A stretch of DNA of 64,000 nt from Acanthochromis polyacanthus (GCF_021347895.1 NC_067130.1:27301817-27365816); one strand, 5' to 3'; positions 25,431-37,605 are shown, counted from the first letter of the stretch. Notes: generated by a model from the letters alone, not told the origin. Translations and numbers: made by a program.

Positions 25431-25800
25431 CTGAGGTATTTGAAGTTTCTGGAAACTCGGACTTCATTCTTCGAGTAAGAAACCTCACCCTCCACATCTG
25501 TCCCAGTTGTTCTTTCAGCTTCTGGTACTTCTCTTGAGCTTGAAAAACAGCATCTATCGCAACTGCCCATTTCTGCTTCTTTGTCTGGATGATTATTCAA
25601 CAGCTGCCTCTCAGTCTGGAACTTGAAGTCCAAAAGGATCTCAGCTCTTTGGTGGTGTTCCCCACTGGAAGCTTCTTACCCAAACCTGGTGCAGATGTTT
25701 CTATACATTATGGAAGCCACTTGGTTATCCCTCCTAATGTATGGTGTGCCAGCTTACGCCCCTTGGGTACTGACACTAAACACAATGCTGAAAAAACTGA
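25431..25800 (-). pseudogene. Remnant of a LINE with a C-terminal endonuclease-like region
   Basis: The minus-strand text from about 25800 down reads DNQVASIMYRNIC, then AEILLDFKFQTERQLLNNHPD, then, after a frameshift, QAQEKYQKLKEQLGQMWRV. This order matches the C-terminal part of a fish non-LTR polyprotein whose family copies read WDF.IQTD....RPDI and then EKYQGLKEELE.MW. The NHPD segment sits where a PD-(D/E)XK-type nuclease motif would be. Frameshifts and stops show that it is dead. The exact clade is uncertain. Confidence 0.5.
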
Positions 25801-26674
25801 ATTTTAAAGCCTTGTTTACCAAAAAAAAACTCAACTTATAATTTCTACATAAAAACACATTTTTGAGAAAAATAGTGTTGAATGGATGTACACATTTCAA
25901 TATTACTGAGTGCAGAAAGACATCTCTGTAAAAACCCTCCCATTGATTTAGGGAAAACACACACACACACATATATACATAACAAGGTCTTAAGATTGGA
26001 TTAGAGTTTGTATTTATGAGATTAAATTCAAATTTGCTTGCTCATTTCTTAGTTTTCTTTTCATATCTGTAGTAGTTTTGGCTGATGCTCCAGCAGAATC
26101 CAGACAAACTTAAGAGTTTTTTGAGGGAATACTCGATCTGTTTGTTGTCTAACCAAGAGGCTGCCGTGATGCCAAGGGCAAACTCTTTATTGAAGGCTCT
26201 TATCTGACACGGAGGCATTAAGGGGGTGTTTATTGGCTTGAAACTTAGTCTGGGTTAATCTTTTGTGGTTGACTTCACCAGCCAACCATCTATTTTAGCT
26301 GACTTAATGTTTAGATGCAAAGGCTTGAGTGTGTGTGTGCGTGCGTGCGTGTGTCTGGTTTCTTGCTGCAAGCTGCATAGATAAGAGGAGTTGAGAAGCT
26401 TTATTAATCCTGACATTTTCCTTCATTTTCTGTGGTATTATTTGTGCTCGCTTGTTACATGAATGGAGTAATAGTATTAGCTGGGAGGCAGTTTTCTGGT
26501 GACACGAGGCGGATATAAAAAATAACGCCATAGTCTAATTGAGTTTTATGTCATGTACAAAGTATGTACATAGTTTATTAGACTCTGCATACAGCTGGAT
26601 TTCACAGATTTTCTGAATTGAGTCATGGCACTAAAATCAAAAGGAATTGGACTCAACATTTACAGACTATTGGA
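25801..26674. other. No gene; small CA/TA and GTGC microsatellites
   Basis: A short (AC)n(AT)n tract lies near 25959-25977 and a GTGTGC tract near 26329-26354. Nothing else is recognisable. Confidence 0.5.
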
Positions 26675-26880
26675 CAGTGCGAATTGAAACTCTTCACCCC
26701 CAATCAAAAGTTTCCCCCTGTATAGTGAATAACTGTCAAATCTATTTAATTTGCCTTTTTGGCAAGAATATACAAAAAGGACTCATGTCAAAGTGAAAAC
26801 AGATTTCTACCAAGTCACATCAAAAATATAAAAGTGTAAAATGTAAGATAAGCGACCGCAGAAGTGCTCATTACCGTTAA
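26675..26880 (+). repeat. Tc1-type terminal-repeat fragment
   Basis: CTCTTCACCCCCAATCAAAA followed by TTTAATTTGCCTTTTTGGCA and ATGTCAAAGTGAAAACAGAT is recognisable as the terminal inverted repeat of a fish Tc1 family with an AAGTATTCACCCCCTT end. There is no transposase. The same family supplies the remnants at 43960-45780 and the array at 48872-50097. Confidence 0.5.
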
Positions 26881-26923
26881 AGTGATTCAAGACAAGTGCA
26901 GCCGCTTGGTGCAAGACATCATA

Positions 26924-27285
26924 CTCTACTGTTAAAAAGTTTGGGGTCACTTAGAAATTTACAAATGTTGGGGAAAAAGTATTTTTTCTCAATGAAGAAA
27001 ATATTAATCAGAAATACAGTCAAGACATTGCTAATGTGGTAAATGACTATTCTAGCTGGAAATGTCTGATTTTTAATGGAATATCTCCATAGGGGTACAG
27101 AGGAACATTTCCAGCAACCATCACTCCTGTGTTCTAATGCTACATTGTTTTTAGCTAATGGTGTTGAAAGGCTCATTGATGATTAGAAAACCTTTGTGCA
27201 ATTATGTTAGCACATGAATAAAAGTGTGAGTTTTCATGGAAAACACAAAATTATCTGGGCGATTCTAAGCTGTTGAACAGTCGTG
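26924..27285. mobile_element. TA-flanked Tc1-like MITE, copy 2 (362 bp)
   Basis: Same family as 23727-24089. The left end is CTCTACTGTTAAAAAGTTTG; the right end read in reverse is CACGACTGTTCAACAGCTTA. TA lies at 26922-26923 and 27286-27287. It has small internal changes from copy 1, such as a shorter GTCCTTATT region. Confidence 0.85.
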
Positions 27286-27529
27286 TATAAAGAGTGAAAC
27301 GGAGATTAAATGCAGTGAATATATCTCAGCTGATTGGTAAACTGATAAATAAACTTTTCATTTTCACATGAGCAAGCCTCATTTGTTAATTTTGTCAAAA
27401 AAGTCAAATTAAGCTGACCATGATTCAATGTCAAAGTAACAAAAGGGGAAACCCTCCTAGGCAAGTAAAGAATTTGCACAGGCACTGCTGTAGGCCAGAA
27501 CACGGGAAAAAAGGATTTATCCGCTTTGA
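27286..27529. other. No recognisable feature
   Basis: Short non-coding interval. Confidence 0.5.
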
Positions 27530-27960
27530 AAAATAATTACTTATGATCGGTCTTGGTCGCTATGTTTGCACGGTTTATCATTGTACATCAAGGCTCAACA
27601 GAAACAGCTGACAGAATCTACATTATGTACGGGACTCGACGAAGCGGAGACATTAAAATGCAAGCATCATATTTGTTTGCGGGAGGAATGCATTTTTAAC
27701 ATTGTTCCATGTTTTCACCCTCATTTAACATGAGTAATTATAGCACAGGATGGAGTCACAAACAATTTGTCTACGAGATACTTCATCTTCAAATTCAATT
27801 AGCATTACCCAGAGCCTGTGAGCTTGTTTCAACACTTGCCTTGCTGCATTATGCATGACGATTAGCTGTTTGTATAAATTAAATGTGAAAGCATAATGCT
27901 GTAGTCTAATGCCTAAGTTCCAGGGGAACTGAGATCTGGAATTATTAGAAAGAATGGGAA
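27530..27960. other. Candidate conserved non-coding sequence
   Basis: A complex block with AATAATTACTTATGATC, CATGAGTAATTATAGC and CAATTAGCATTA, none of it repeat-like and none coding. Enhancer-like texture only; unproven. Confidence 0.25.
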
Positions 27961-28377
27961 TGAGGGCCGATGAAGCAGAAGGCGCTTGTTAGAAGAAAGC
28001 TCCACAGCAAGTCACATACTCAGAAGGAAAAGATGACATGCAGTGGCTAGATGAAGCCTTTAAAACAAAAGGAACTAAGATAAAATCGAATGCATATATA
28101 TGAAAACACATTTTTAGACGTATCTGCTTTGATCTATTTTTAAAGCTTACTTATAATTACATGTCAATATGACAAACCTCATTTGGTTTGTGCATGTCAG
28201 CAGTGCTTCATGCCAGTATTGCTGGTATAACTCATGTATCTGTCAAATATAAGACAATATATTTTCCTGAAAATGAGGTTTGAAGAAGTGTGGGCTCTCT
28301 TATATGCAGCTACAAACACACTTTCACAACATCAGAAGTTGTTCTTCTTATGCAGCGAGCATCCATGCAACAAAGTC
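27961..28377. other. No recognisable feature
   Basis: Non-coding sequence before the LTR-like repeat. Confidence 0.5.
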
Positions 28378-28683
28378 TGTTGTGTTCTGAGGAGGACCTC
28401 AATGCAGACAGGCAGGTTTACGAAAGCAAACGTTTTAATGAGTAAGCCAATATAAAGATAACTCAAGTTCAAGAGGTTAATCAAAGAAAACACCATGAGA
28501 CCGGCAAAAGGCTAACCAAAAATCGAAACAAGCAACAAAAGCAGGAGAAACAAAGTGAAGCAAGAAACAAAGTCAATCAAAAGCTCAAAGCACAAACCAG
28601 AAGAACAAAAGTAAGTAGAGGAAAATTCAGGTTGGTGAACAGCCAACTAAAACTGAGAGAGACAAGACTAGACATATAGAGAG

Positions 28684-29300
28684 CATAGGCATCAGTTTAG
28701 GGGGGGCGGTGGGGATGTGTCCCCCCCACTTTTTGTCAGGGGTCATTTTGTCTCCAACACATTCAAATTCTTCACATGTAAGCCGTTGTAAACCCAGTTA
28801 TTTTCAGTAGTATAGAAAATTCCGACGCTCCTGAACTCACCATCTGCACTCGGCCGAGAGTTAGCACACCTTCGTGAGGTTAAAAAAAAATGTGCAGATG
28901 CTAAATTTGCGCCCGTGCCAAGTGGAAGCTCAATGGCGTGCTGGGTAATCGGGAACACCGGGGATTTCCAGAGATATCCCCGCATTGGTGAGGGACCCCT
29001 GCTTTTCTCATACGCTTCCGTGTCGTTGGTAAGACAGCACTTTGAGAAAATGTCGAAGAACGGCGGCAAAATGCCACAAACTGGGCTCAAACTCACAACC
29101 ACCGCACCAAAGGCAGAGGCTCATCCTGTTGAGCTATCAGTACATGCAGGTAAAGGGGTCTGTGGGCTGGTATAGTACTAATTCTCCCGGGCCGAAATTT
29201 TGCCCCTGCACGCCTCTGGCCGACCCAGGGTGTGCATTTCCATCTGACATTGGCTGTGGTCTCCATCCCCCCCACTTTTAAAAACAAACTGACGCCCTTG
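28684..29300. mobile_element. hAT-like MITE with 8-bp target duplication (617 bp)
   Basis: The 8-mer ATAGAGAG occurs immediately before (28676-28683) and after (29301-29308) the element. The ends are inverted: CATAGGCATCAGTTTA on the left and CAAGGGCGTCAGTTTG on the right in reverse. Poly-G and poly-C blocks just inside both ends can pair. There is no transposase. An 8-bp duplication is the hAT signature. Confidence 0.75.
29072..29150 (-). other. tRNA-like segment (pol III box A/B) in the MITE
   Basis: The minus strand reads GATAGCTCAACAGGATG (box A-like) and then, about 30 bases on, GGTTGTGAGTTTGAGCCC (box B-like). It lacks a matching acceptor stem, so it is a tRNA-derived fragment or SINE head, not a working tRNA gene. 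Confidence 0.4.
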
Positions 29301-29429
29301 ATAGAGAGGCTGGCTGATTAGATGAGACAGAGGTGAAACCAATGAGGGTGGGTCTGAGAGTAAAAAAGGAGGGAAACCATACAAACAGAAGGAGTAAAAG
29401 AACTAGACATAGAAGGCTGTATATGTTTA

Positions 29430-30230
29430 AATTCTAGTGTTTTTGATGTTTTTCTTTTTCCAGAAGCTGTATGTGAGCAAGATTAATGAGTTAGCAAGAT
29501 AGGTTGAGCCTAAAGTTACAGTTTTCAGGCTCAAGGCTACTGATGTTGCACAGCCTACCTTCTCCAGCGCAAGCTATTATTGCAGTTTTGGGTTTAAATG
29601 CGCAGCAAGAAGAGTCTCCTCCAATCCTGCCAATATCCTTTGAGATATAAACTCTTCGGTGAGGAAATACATATCTGCAAACCTGTTAAGTGTCTTTTAG
29701 TAATGCCACTGAACAAGCCCGTGCAGTTACAATGCGGCAAGCTGTATGCTTTGCATTGCCATGGCCACCTACAGAATTCAAATGGTATCGCAGAAAATGA
29801 GGTGATATTTGTGTTTGGTCCCGATTTGCTGTCAAATCTGTTTTACTCTGCTGGTACTTTAGCTAATAGAACACAGAATAGAGAACCGATTAGTCTAATG
29901 ATGTTTTCAATCAATACCATTCATTCCACTTTGATTTGGTGAAGAAACTAAGGTGATTTCCATGTATCCTTCTTCAATATCATGTTTTAAATGAATGAAG
30001 TTTATCTTTAGTTCAGCTTCACTGTGCTGATGTTAGAAATAAGTGAGAGTAAACTGTAAAAAAAAAAAAACAGAGATATCAACTCACGAAATCAAGAGTT
30101 TTCTACCAGCATCCTTCTCTTCCATCATATGCAGTAACGCTTCTTGCCGTAGAGCATTTTAAAATATTTTTCATAGTGCTCAATTATAGCAACCTGTAGG
30201 CAGAAGACCATCTGTCTGTTCTGTGCAGAA
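29430..30230 (+). repeat. Unclassified repeat family E, copy 1 (interrupted)
   Basis: 29430-29605 matches 42215-42420 (GTTTTTGATGTTTTTCTTTT, GCTACTGATGTTGCACAGCC, GCAGCAAGAAGA). 30085-30200 matches 42420-42510 (TTTTCTACCAGCATCC, TTCATAGTGCTCAATTATAG). About 480 bp without a counterpart lie between them. No coding content is apparent. Confidence 0.5.
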
Positions 30231-30265
30231 AAGGAGTCACGTGATGTTTTTCATCAACATATTAC

Positions 30266-30602
30266 ATGATCCATCCATCCTCTATATACCGCTTTATCCT
30301 CACTGGGGTTGCGGGGGGGCCAGCTGACTCGAGCGAAGGCAGGGGACACCCTGGACAGGTCGCCAGTCTGTCGCAGGGCTACATATACAGACAAACAATC
30401 ACACTCACATTCAGACCTACGGGCAATTTAGAGCATATTTTTGGACTGTGGGAGGAAGCCGAAGTGCCCGGAGAAAACCCACAAATGCACAGGGAGAACA
30501 TGCAAACATGCAGAAAGATCCCAGGCCCACCCCGGGATTCGAACCGGGGATCTTCTTGCTGCAAGGCGAAAGTGCTAACCACTTACATCACTGTGCAGCC
30601 CT
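30266..30602 (-). mobile_element. tRNA-headed SINE-like repeat
   Basis: The minus strand begins GGGCTGCACAGTGATGTAAG then GTGGTTAGCAC (box A-like), followed by GGTTCGAATCCCGGGG (box B). The body GTTTGCATGTTCTCCCTGTG and CTCCGGGCACTTCGGCTTCC is typical of a very common teleost repeat. It ends near ATAAAGCGGTATATAGAGGA. A second copy is at 46454-46795. Confidence 0.75.
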
Positions 30603-32969
30603 ATAGTACATGATGTTATTCCAAAATATACATACAGTTTAAATGTATTTATCCCTAAGAAGAAGCTGATATTTTTATTTGTCAGGGGATGATTTCGGAT
30701 TTGAACATTTCAGGATTAAAATATACATATAACTGCCTTTAGCAGTGGTGTGCAGTGCTACAATTACTACTATCAAGTAATAGAAATGATACCTCTGCTG
30801 TAAATAACAGGTTGCTCAGCGACTAACTTACACACTAAATCGCATGTGAATGGCAATGTGATGCTTAGCCTAGTATAAAATAAAGGAATACACTGCCTGG
30901 AGAATGACTGCCAATCTCTGACTGAAGGGATGTGAATCAGCAAATTGACCCGTGATCTCCACCTCTCCACCTCTAGCGGGCAATATTCACATTTGGGGAG
31001 CTGGAATGTGACATTTTCTCCAGATTAAAAGACCACGATGATTAGGAGGAGCTTCCACGGCAACTCCACTGGATGGATAAACTGTTCATTTGTGTGCCAC
31101 ATGTCATGCAAGGCAGCATTTGCTTTTACATTTCCTTCCTCCACTTCAGGTTTTCTATTCAAATTGATCATTGTCTGTCTGTATGTGTGCATTTGACACA
31201 AGATGTTGTCTGGGATATTTACAGAACCAAGACGATGCATGCACTGTGACCATGCATGGAGTAATCAGAAGCCATATAGACGAAGATGTAGATGTATTTG
31301 GCAAATATGGGAAACATCGCTGAAGCCATGTTTCTCTTCCTGTTGGTTGGAGGTGCTCCAGTTCCATTCAGTTTTTCATTATACACATTAAAAAGGTATG
31401 TTAATAGCTTTAAAATGCAATTAAACAGTTATACAAATGTGTTTACTTACATGTGTAAGTAAAAGATTGTTAAGCAAGGAGAAAATTTGGGCGTGTTGGT
31501 TCCTTGTTAAACATTAAATTTATCCTGAGTGGAGGAATTCTAAGTTAGGCCCCAACTTTTAAAACTGCAACCTGGCTCAGAATTAACATGACACACTAAT
31601 TCCATTCATGAATAATCAGTACAGAGTATTGTCCTCTCATCCGTGACCCTGTGGGCTAACTGTTGATGAGTCCCGCTGCCTGTGGATAAAAGCTCTTCCT
31701 AAAGCAGCCGGTGTGAGGCTTGTTAGCGTATTAACACCCCCCGTATGGTAACAGTGAGGTACATTGATGATTGCACACCTGAGTATCATCTTTGAGAGTA
31801 AATCTGTATTCTGCGCACTGCAGTCGGAGCAGCATATCTTGAATTCTGTGGTCTACATATTATACCAATCATTGGAGAAACCAGGAAGACCGTGCTTCCA
31901 TGTTCTCTAATTCTAACTGGCTCCTTATCTCTACTTTCTTGTGTTCAATGAAAAATGAAGCGGCATAATAATGTCTTCAACATTTCTGAGAATGAACTCT
32001 GTGAAGTCCTTTACACTATATATCAGCCTCCTCTCATCAAAGAGGAAGTCTCTGGGTGTCTCCAAGGACAGTTTGCTTCTCCTGCGGCCCATTTACATTC
32101 AGCCTACAACAGAGTCTAACCCTGAGGGAGCTGCTTAGAGTGCACTGACCTCAAGTCCATAGTCAAGGAAAAGATGCCGGCACAAGGAGGACCGTCAACA
32201 ATTTGTTTAAAGAATGACTTTCTTTAACTTCTGTTTGTTGGTTTATTTGGAGCATTTTCTAACTTTACAATTATGTATGTTTTTTATTCTTTATTTAGTT
32301 GATTGTAAATTTAAATTGTCAGTCGCAAATGTCAAGGGTTACATTTATGATGAAAATTAATTTCCCTGTCTAGGATAAAATCTGATGAATTATAGTATAA
32401 TTGTGGTAACATGTTTCTTGTTTTGCCCAACGAACATAACATAGTACACATACATACTTCCTGGATCAAACGTGAAAACACTTAGAGTTGATGAGTATTT
32501 TAAAGTTTAGCTAGTAAGGTGACCCCCAGTAACATGAATGACCTTCAAATCAGATCTGGATGCCTTTCCCCAGCTAAACTAACTTGCTACAAGATCTTAA
32601 CTGTTGCACTGGATAATGCAAATAGCTAACTATTGCTCAGTTTAGAAAATAAAGGGTAAAGTAAATCTGAAAAAAGAATGTTTGGATTCTATTGAAAACT
32701 CCTAAATAAAACATTTTTTTTCAGGATGTGTTCAACAGTAGTTTGCACAATTTGCACCTTATAATTTCTGTCTTTTGTGTACTTCCATACAATACAGTGC
32801 TCAGAACTGACTGGATCTGTGGATCGACGTGAAGGTAATATTGTTTTCTGGTTGTCAGTTGGGTTGAAGGAGTTTTTTCTGTTGGACTGTCATGTTATAT
32901 GTTTTGGCAATAAAAGATGAATGTAGCCTCTGGGTCCAGGTGCAACAGCTCAAACGCCTTATATATGTG
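30603..32969. other. No gene recognised
   Basis: The interval 31640-31800 (CTCTTCCTAAAGCAGCCGGT and neighbours) vaguely resembles reverse-oriented LINE text, but not enough to call. The remainder is unrecognised AT-rich DNA. Confidence 0.4.
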
Positions 32970-33260
32970 TATTCCGTGTGATGACCAGCAGGGGGCAACA
33001 GTTCTGGCTGCTGAAAGAAGTCCAATTGTATAGAAATCTACAAGAAAATGAGTCAGGTTGTTACTGAATTTGTTAGCTAAGTAAACATTTTCCTAATCAG
33101 TGTATGGCCTCAATCACAAGTTTGAAGACTTTTTGAATATAGCGAGATGCTCATTTTGTAAATTACGATACCATTTGGTATAAAATAGGTGACAAAGCAG
33201 GATATGTTTAGGGCAAGGCTACTGAGTGATTGGTAAATCTCTACTATATCACTGTGTTCA
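32970..33260 (+). repeat. Common teleost repeat carrying a CTCF-like motif
   Basis: GTGATGACCAGCAGGGGGCA, AAGAAGTCCAATTGTATAGA and TGGCCTCAATCACAAGTTTG match a repeat I recall from many fish genomes. It has no coding frame. Its class is unknown to me. Confidence 0.5.
32985..32996 (+). promoter_or_regulatory. CTCF-like core motif
   Basis: CCAGCAGGGGGC fits the vertebrate CTCF core CCASYAGRKGGC at all 12 positions. Binding is not shown by sequence alone. Confidence 0.4.
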
Positions 33261-36139
33261 GTGTCTCAGTTTTCAGTCAGAGACATTTATCACTCATCAT
33301 GGCTGGTTTCAAAAGACCAAGCTGGAAAAACTGAAGTTTTCAAACAGTAGTGCACACATCAGTGAGTGAAGTCATGGTCACTATGTTCATCTTTTATATG
33401 CATTTCATTATTTAGGCCAATAACTGATTAGCAACGGGGAAAAATTAAATTGAATTCCCACAAGGACAACAGCAGGAGGCCTCCATCACTTCACACGCAC
33501 TGATCTTTCCCCTCCAGCTCTCTGCATGTTACTGTTGATGTATTTCAATCAGAGTTTTAATATTGGAAAGAAAAAACATTTTATAAATGATGACATTTGG
33601 TAATAGCCTATTTCAACCAATTACCCTCTTTTAAATATTTCGATCTCCCTCTTCCCTGTTGGAAATTAGGGAGGTTCTACTCATCTGCCTCTATGGATCA
33701 ATCCTACTTCCCATGTCTCAGCATTTTTAGAACGTTTGAAATATTGATTTAGTACATTTTAACTCCAATTATGACCATCATTTTACCCTGACCTCTACAG
33801 CTTCCTTTGAGGTGCCACACACAGCAATTAGACTAAGTTGCTACACAGATCAAAGGCTATAATATAAAATAACTGAAGAAATAAATAGCTTCTGAGAAAA
33901 CTAGAAAGTAATATTGATGTTCACAAAGCATCTTTATCACCATGTCATCATTAAAACCAAAGTCATTGGTACACTTTAGTTTCAAGCCAGAAACACTGAT
34001 CCATGACATCGACTGCTTATTTCACTAATGACTTGTCTTCCTAAAACCCCCAGCGAACATGTCAAGAAGGCAAAAAGCTGATTTTAAGGACTTAAAGACA
34101 ATTTTAAGCACCATCTGTAAAAAAGAAATTTGAATGTAATGCCGTAAAGGGAAGCTGTCTACCCACAAATCTATGATTCAAAGAACAATAGTCTCTGTTG
34201 CGCCTGCTGTTACCATGCCAAGTGAAGGAAATCTATATTGTTTAAAAATTCAGAACTGTTGACAGTCTCAACAGTAGCACCACTGATACAGTACACAGTG
34301 ATGTGGAGGTATACTTAGTTCCAAAAATCAATGAGAGTTTTGTTTTGACCGACAAGCTATTTTTCTTGACAGCACAGGTACAGCTCCTACGTCTGCGTCC
34401 CATAAGTATACTTATAGCTTCCTTGCTGTTATCACGGATCAAACGAATCACAGTGGTTTGCTGGAATATTGGCTACACAGTCAGTATTGGGCTTTTTCTC
34501 CACGCTGTTCTGTCCGGCCTTATTTCTAATTTTAGGGTTTCCTCATGCACTGCTTCATACAGTGGAGCTGCTGCACCAGACAGAGCATTAAAAATGGACT
34601 TCTACATTGCTTAGACATGCTAAAATTGCCTCATTACAAAGTGGCTCCACATTGACACTGCAGTTCACCTTTTGTGCCGTCATGTTCACCCAGAACAACA
34701 GCTCCATGCACATCCTCATTTTTTCCACCTCCACAACAATGTGTGAGATGTACTGTAGACCTCACCACTCAGCGGTACTGTAACACATTGCATTCACACT
34801 GCTGTAACACTGGTGCTAGAGCACTTTCAGAAATCCCCGAATGACTCCCATTAACCTTATGAACCCGAAACCGTCCTTCACTCCCTTTATTTCTTGGGCT
34901 AATTGCATAGTCAGTGTATGCTTCAGTCAGGCATGCTGTATATTACTATTTTCAGAACAGCCCAAGCTACTCAGAAATGGCCTAATTTTGCACATCAGGG
35001 ATATTATTCATGCTCCCAGTCTATGAAGAATTTAAATGTTGAAAAACACCAGTCTTTGTGCACAAAACCGTAAGCTGACAAGAAATTAAGGTATAATGGC
35101 ATAGTTGTTTTTTGGAACACTGGCAGGGGTCAGGACTGGAAAATGGGATGTGGAGCAGCGCATCAACCTGGTAATGCATAATGCCTGAGCTCCACCAGTA
35201 TGTGAGCATATTTTTAAACAGCCAGGTATTTCAGGCTCCTTTGGACATGAATGTATTTTGAAAAATTAATACAATGATTTAATATGCAGCCTACTCATTC
35301 AAGGTAACTGCAAACATCAAGAGAGTTCTTTGGGTTCAGGGCTGACAATCCAGTCTAGTAAATGCACCGTACATCTCGTAATTTGCAACCACAATATGCA
35401 CTGTATGTATTGACAAATGCAGGGTTTTTTAAACCAACATAATGCAGAAATCTCAATCTCAATATCTGTAAAGTTCCAAAATGTTCAAATTGAGCATATC
35501 AGAAAAATGTCCGCAATATTGTACTTAAAAAAAGCAGACTTTGACTTGAAGGACAAGAGACTGTGTTATTAAGGATTTACAACAACTGAAAATTTTTTCT
35601 GAACTCAACTGTCATCCATCTAAGTGTGCCGTTTCATTTACGACAGGAAAAATGAGGGGATGTTAATGTAAAAAAAAAAAATGGTTGTACCAGTGATAAT
35701 TCTATTCCAACACACTCATACTACACAGATTGGTTAAATCCCTTTCATCCCTCATCAGCAAAGAGCAATATGCAATAACAGCCAGCAGTTTAGTAGTGTT
35801 AGTCAGCACTGACTGTCTCTTAAACTGGTGAAGATAACAATAGCATCAGGACTGATCAGCTAATCTTCATCGTGGGTGTAAATCTAAGTGTGAGACCAAC
35901 AAAGACCTGATATTGAAGGACTGGTGGCAACAAACCTTGATTAGTGCAGCCGTGCTTTTTAATATTTAACCAAAATCACCAGCTTTCTCCAACTTCAAAG
36001 TGATTTAGTAAGAGGTATTTTAAATCTTGTCACAATCCTGCATTTCACATGCTTACTATTGACCTTGACCAACACTTGTGAAAGAAAACAAAATGGCACA
36101 AATGGACCCAATAATCCAGGAGAGCAGCCATGTTTGTTT
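33261..36139. other. No recognisable feature
   Basis: About 2.9 kb of non-coding DNA. A 103-codon frame at 34303-34614 has hydrophobic stretches but no family features and overlaps an equally open minus-strand frame. Confidence 0.45.
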
Positions 36140-36143
36140 TTAA

Positions 36144-36531
36144 CCCTCCTGTCGTCCTTCGGGTCAAATTGACCCGCTTTAAAGTTTTAAAAATGTGGAA
36201 ATAATATATATATATTTTCACAGTGAAAACTTCCACATTGTCAAAAAATTTTTTTAGGAAATTGTTTTAACATTTTTTGGTGGAAAAAAGCAAATTAAAA
36301 AAACGTTTAAGAACATTCAGAAAAAATTATCCAAAATCCAGTGAATGTGAATTTTGCTGTCAAATTTGGGGGTTTTTTTATTTTAAAAAATAAAACTTTT
36401 GAAGGAAACTTTTCAGGAATTTTCTTCCTGAAGATTTTGCAAATTTTCATAAATTTGGGGAATTTTTTTCTGAATTTTTGGACTTTTTTCAGACAAGGCA
36501 ACAACATTTTTTGGTAAGGACAACAGGAGAG
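36144..36531. mobile_element. piggyBac-like MITE with TTAA duplication (388 bp)
   Basis: TTAA at 36140-36143 and 36532-36535 flanks inverted ends CCCTCCTGTCGTCC and, read in reverse from the right, CTCTCCTGTTGTCC. The CGGGTCAAATTGACCCG palindrome sits just inside the left end. TTAA plus CCYT-type ends is the piggyBac signature. The interior is AT-rich and non-coding. Confidence 0.85.
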
Positions 36532-36814
36532 TTAAACTGATTTGATAAAACTACAATGCATGTACCTCAATGTTTCTTTCCCTAAACCTCCAACTTTTGT
36601 ACATTGACTTTACACTCAAATAGTATACACTGATAGACTGAGACATTCTTAAAGTCTAAGAGCTGCAGCTGCTAACAAGAATGGTGTTGTTTTCACCATG
36701 TGAGTTTATCTGTCAACTGTGTTCCGATCCATGAGTACTCTTGTACAACCACTCGAAAGCTGTTACGAAATCTGCTAATAAATCTACTCTTGTAATACTC
36801 ACTTGAAAGCTGTG
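36532..36814. other. No recognisable feature
   Basis: Short non-coding interval between the MITE and an L2 remnant. Confidence 0.5.
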
Positions 36815-37605
36815 ACTTAGTCTGCCTATTACCACCTGAAGAACATTGCTAGAATCAAGAGTGTCCTTGCTCATGCCTTTATTTTCAGTAGGTTAGATTA
36901 CCGTAATGGTGTCTTTACAGGTATTAACAAGAAATCAATCAAGCAGCTGCAGCTGATCCAGAACGTTGCTGCCAGAGTCTTAACTAGCACCAGGAAACTG
37001 GACCACATTACACCGGTTCCCAAATTACTCTACTGGCCTTCTGTTAGTCAAAGGACAGAGTTCAAAATCTTACTCCTGGTCTACAAAAACACTGAATGCT
37101 CAATAAAAAGCATACAAGCTCCACATGAAGCATCCAGAAACCTCAGGTCTTTAGGGTCAGGTTTACTGTGTGTTCCTGGAACCAGAACCAAAATAGTGAA
37201 GCAGCATTAAGCTATTATGCTTATCATCTGTGAAACAAACCTTCTGAACACCTTGAGGTCTGCGCAAACTGTTGGTTCTTAAATCAGGCCTGAAAACCAC
37301 ATTGTTTACTGCAGCTTTCCCTTAGATTTCCAATCTATTTTCCTAACTTTGAATGCACTTTTGTTGATTAATTATGTTTTATTTCTAGGATTTTAACGAA
37401 TGAATGTCTACTTTAATACACTTGTATTGCTTAATTATGTTTTATTTCTAAGATTTTAATGTATGATATTAATGTCTACCTTAAAATCATTTTTATAAAT
37501 AATTCTGAAGTTCTGTGCTGAATATATTTCTTTGCCATTGTAAAGCACCTTGAATTGCCTTGTGTCTGAATTGAGCTATACAGATAAAGTTGTAATCATG
37601 TAATG
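36815..37605 (+). pseudogene. L2-like LINE, 3' end of ORF2 and 3' UTR
   Basis: The frame reads SAYYHLKNIARIKSVLAHAF, then SRLDYRNGVFTGINKKSIKQ, LQLIQNVAARVLT and KLDHITPV. This is the C-terminal part of L2-type polymerase ORFs. A stop after KIVKQH and a frameshift break it before NTLRSAQTVGS. The tail TGTAAAGCACCTTGAATTGC and ATACAGATAAAGTTG is an L2-like 3' end. Confidence 0.8.

Larger units (their letters stand above)
28378..29390 (-). repeat. Possible LTR-like repeat interrupted by a MITE
   Basis: The parts 28378-28683 and 29309-29390 read together like one repeat in reverse orientation: an A-rich lead (…CAAACCAGAAGAACAAAAG) and, after the insertion, GCTGATTAGATGAGACAGAG. The edge TGTTGTGTTC recalls the TG start seen at 15653. 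I could not confirm the ends or a target duplication for the host itself. Confidence 0.3.

Noticed and set aside
30536..30602. tRNA gene
   Set aside because: The box A and box B belong to a SINE-like repeat; there is no complete cloverleaf.
34303..34614. 103-codon frame with hydrophobic stretches, membrane-protein-like
   Set aside because: The opposite strand is equally open and there is no homologue I recognise.
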